Shown: positions 5,159-5,507 of the stretch, piece by piece
How the letters are laid out: the number at the start of each line of letters is the position of its first letter
Position numbering within the stretch: the first letter of the stretch is position 1
NCBI GenBank assembly: GCA_964354135.1
Contig: CAYGZA010000386.1
Span: 1 to 5,507 of the forward strand
Origin: CAYGZA01 sp964354135
Lineage (GTDB): Bacteria; Planctomycetota; Planctomycetia; Pirellulales; Thermoguttaceae
Direction of reading: 5' to 3'
Length of the DNA: 5,507 nt
Notes under the pieces: model-generated
What the model was told of the DNA's origin: nothing
The model's input: the letters and a program-made list of their open reading frames with translations, nothing else
The model's database searches: none
Translations under genes and position numbers: made by a program

Positions 5159-5507
5159 ATGAATGGAACCTTTCTGTTTGCCGAAACGGCCGGGAAGTCG
5201 ATCATCGCCCTAAGCTGGGTCGATATGACGATCATCGTGCTCTACTTCGTCCTGGTCCTGGGGATCGGCGTCTATTTGAAGCGGTTTGCCAAGACCGGGG
5301 AGGACTTTTTCCTCGCCGGGCGCGGGATGACGGCCTGGGTGGCGGGCCTGGCGTTCATCTCGACGAATCTTGGCTCCCAGGAGACGATCGGTTATTCCAG
5401 CAGCACCTACCAGCACGGCATGCTGATGAACCATGCCTACTGGATCGGGGCGATTCCGGCGATCGTCTTCCTGGCCCTGGTGATGATGCCCTTCTATCAC
5501 ATCTGCC
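5159..5507 (+). CDS. Sodium:solute symporter (SSS family), N-terminal part
   Basis: ATG 5159 opens a frame of 116 codons that runs off the window end. The sequence fits the SSS family (TC 2.A.21, SGLT-like): an acidic residue after a short N-tail, a first membrane segment around residues 23-40, the family signature FFLAGRGMTAWVAG at 50-63, a second segment 58-79 with STNLGSQETIGYSSSTY, and a third at 94-113. Family members carry sugars, inositol, amino acids or other solutes into the cytoplasm with sodium; in this cluster a sugar released by the GH116 and GH172 enzymes is the likely cargo, which is inference. The Shine-Dalgarno sequence is weak (CAGG, eight bases upstream). A six-codon frame ATG 5142 to TGA 5162 overlaps the start and could couple translation. 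About three quarters or more of the protein is missing because family members are typically 450-600 residues. Confidence 0.9.
   Translation, partial: MNGTFLFAETAGKSIIALSWVDMTIIVLYFVLVLGIGVYLKRFAKTGEDFFLAGRGMTAWVAGLAFISTNLGSQETIGYSSSTYQHGMLMNHAYWIGAIPAIVFLALVMMPFYHIC

Overview
The window looks like a chromosomal piece of a high-GC, free-living polysaccharide-degrading bacterium, most likely a member of the Planctomycetota or a close relative. This assignment is inferred from the gene mix (GH116, GH172/DUF2961, DUF4380, a sodium:solute symporter, a REP-associated transposase), the exported enzymes and the many intergenic hairpin repeats. No rRNA or other decisive marker is present.

Layout, all genes on the + strand. 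Positions 1-822 hold the C-terminal part of a GH116 (bile-acid beta-glucosidase/GBA2-like) glycosidase. Positions 962-3007 hold a complete secreted GH172 (formerly DUF2961) protein with an added C-terminal beta-sandwich-like domain. Positions 3004-3992 hold a mobile island: an intact 188-aa REP-associated tyrosine (HUH/Y1) transposase nested between two different inverted hairpin pairs, with a 20-bp tandem array and a 100-N assembly gap on its left. Positions 4030-5070 hold a complete secreted DUF4380 protein with a probable mutarotase-like fold. From 5159 to the window end is the N-terminal third or less of a sodium:solute symporter.

The four non-mobile genes read as a carbohydrate-use cluster: one beta-glycosidase, one furanosidase-type enzyme, a possible sugar-binding or epimerase-like protein, and a sugar importer. 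The substrate cannot be read from the sequence. The island sits exactly between the GH172 stop codon and the ribosome-binding site of the DUF4380 gene. Without it those genes would be about 37 bases apart, so it probably entered an existing operon.

The most interesting non-coding signal is that hairpins of unrelated sequence in three separate intergenic regions carry the tetranucleotide GTAG at the 5' foot of the stem on one strand: 854-876, the pair 3004-3023 / 3973-3992, and 5084-5128. This is the architecture of REP elements handled by RAYT enzymes. A second inner pair (3185-3214 / 3906-3935) uses GCTC in the same position. The other intergenic structures are a perfect 18-bp inverted repeat at 890-926 and an 8-base-period TGAGA repeat that runs through the GH116 stop codon.
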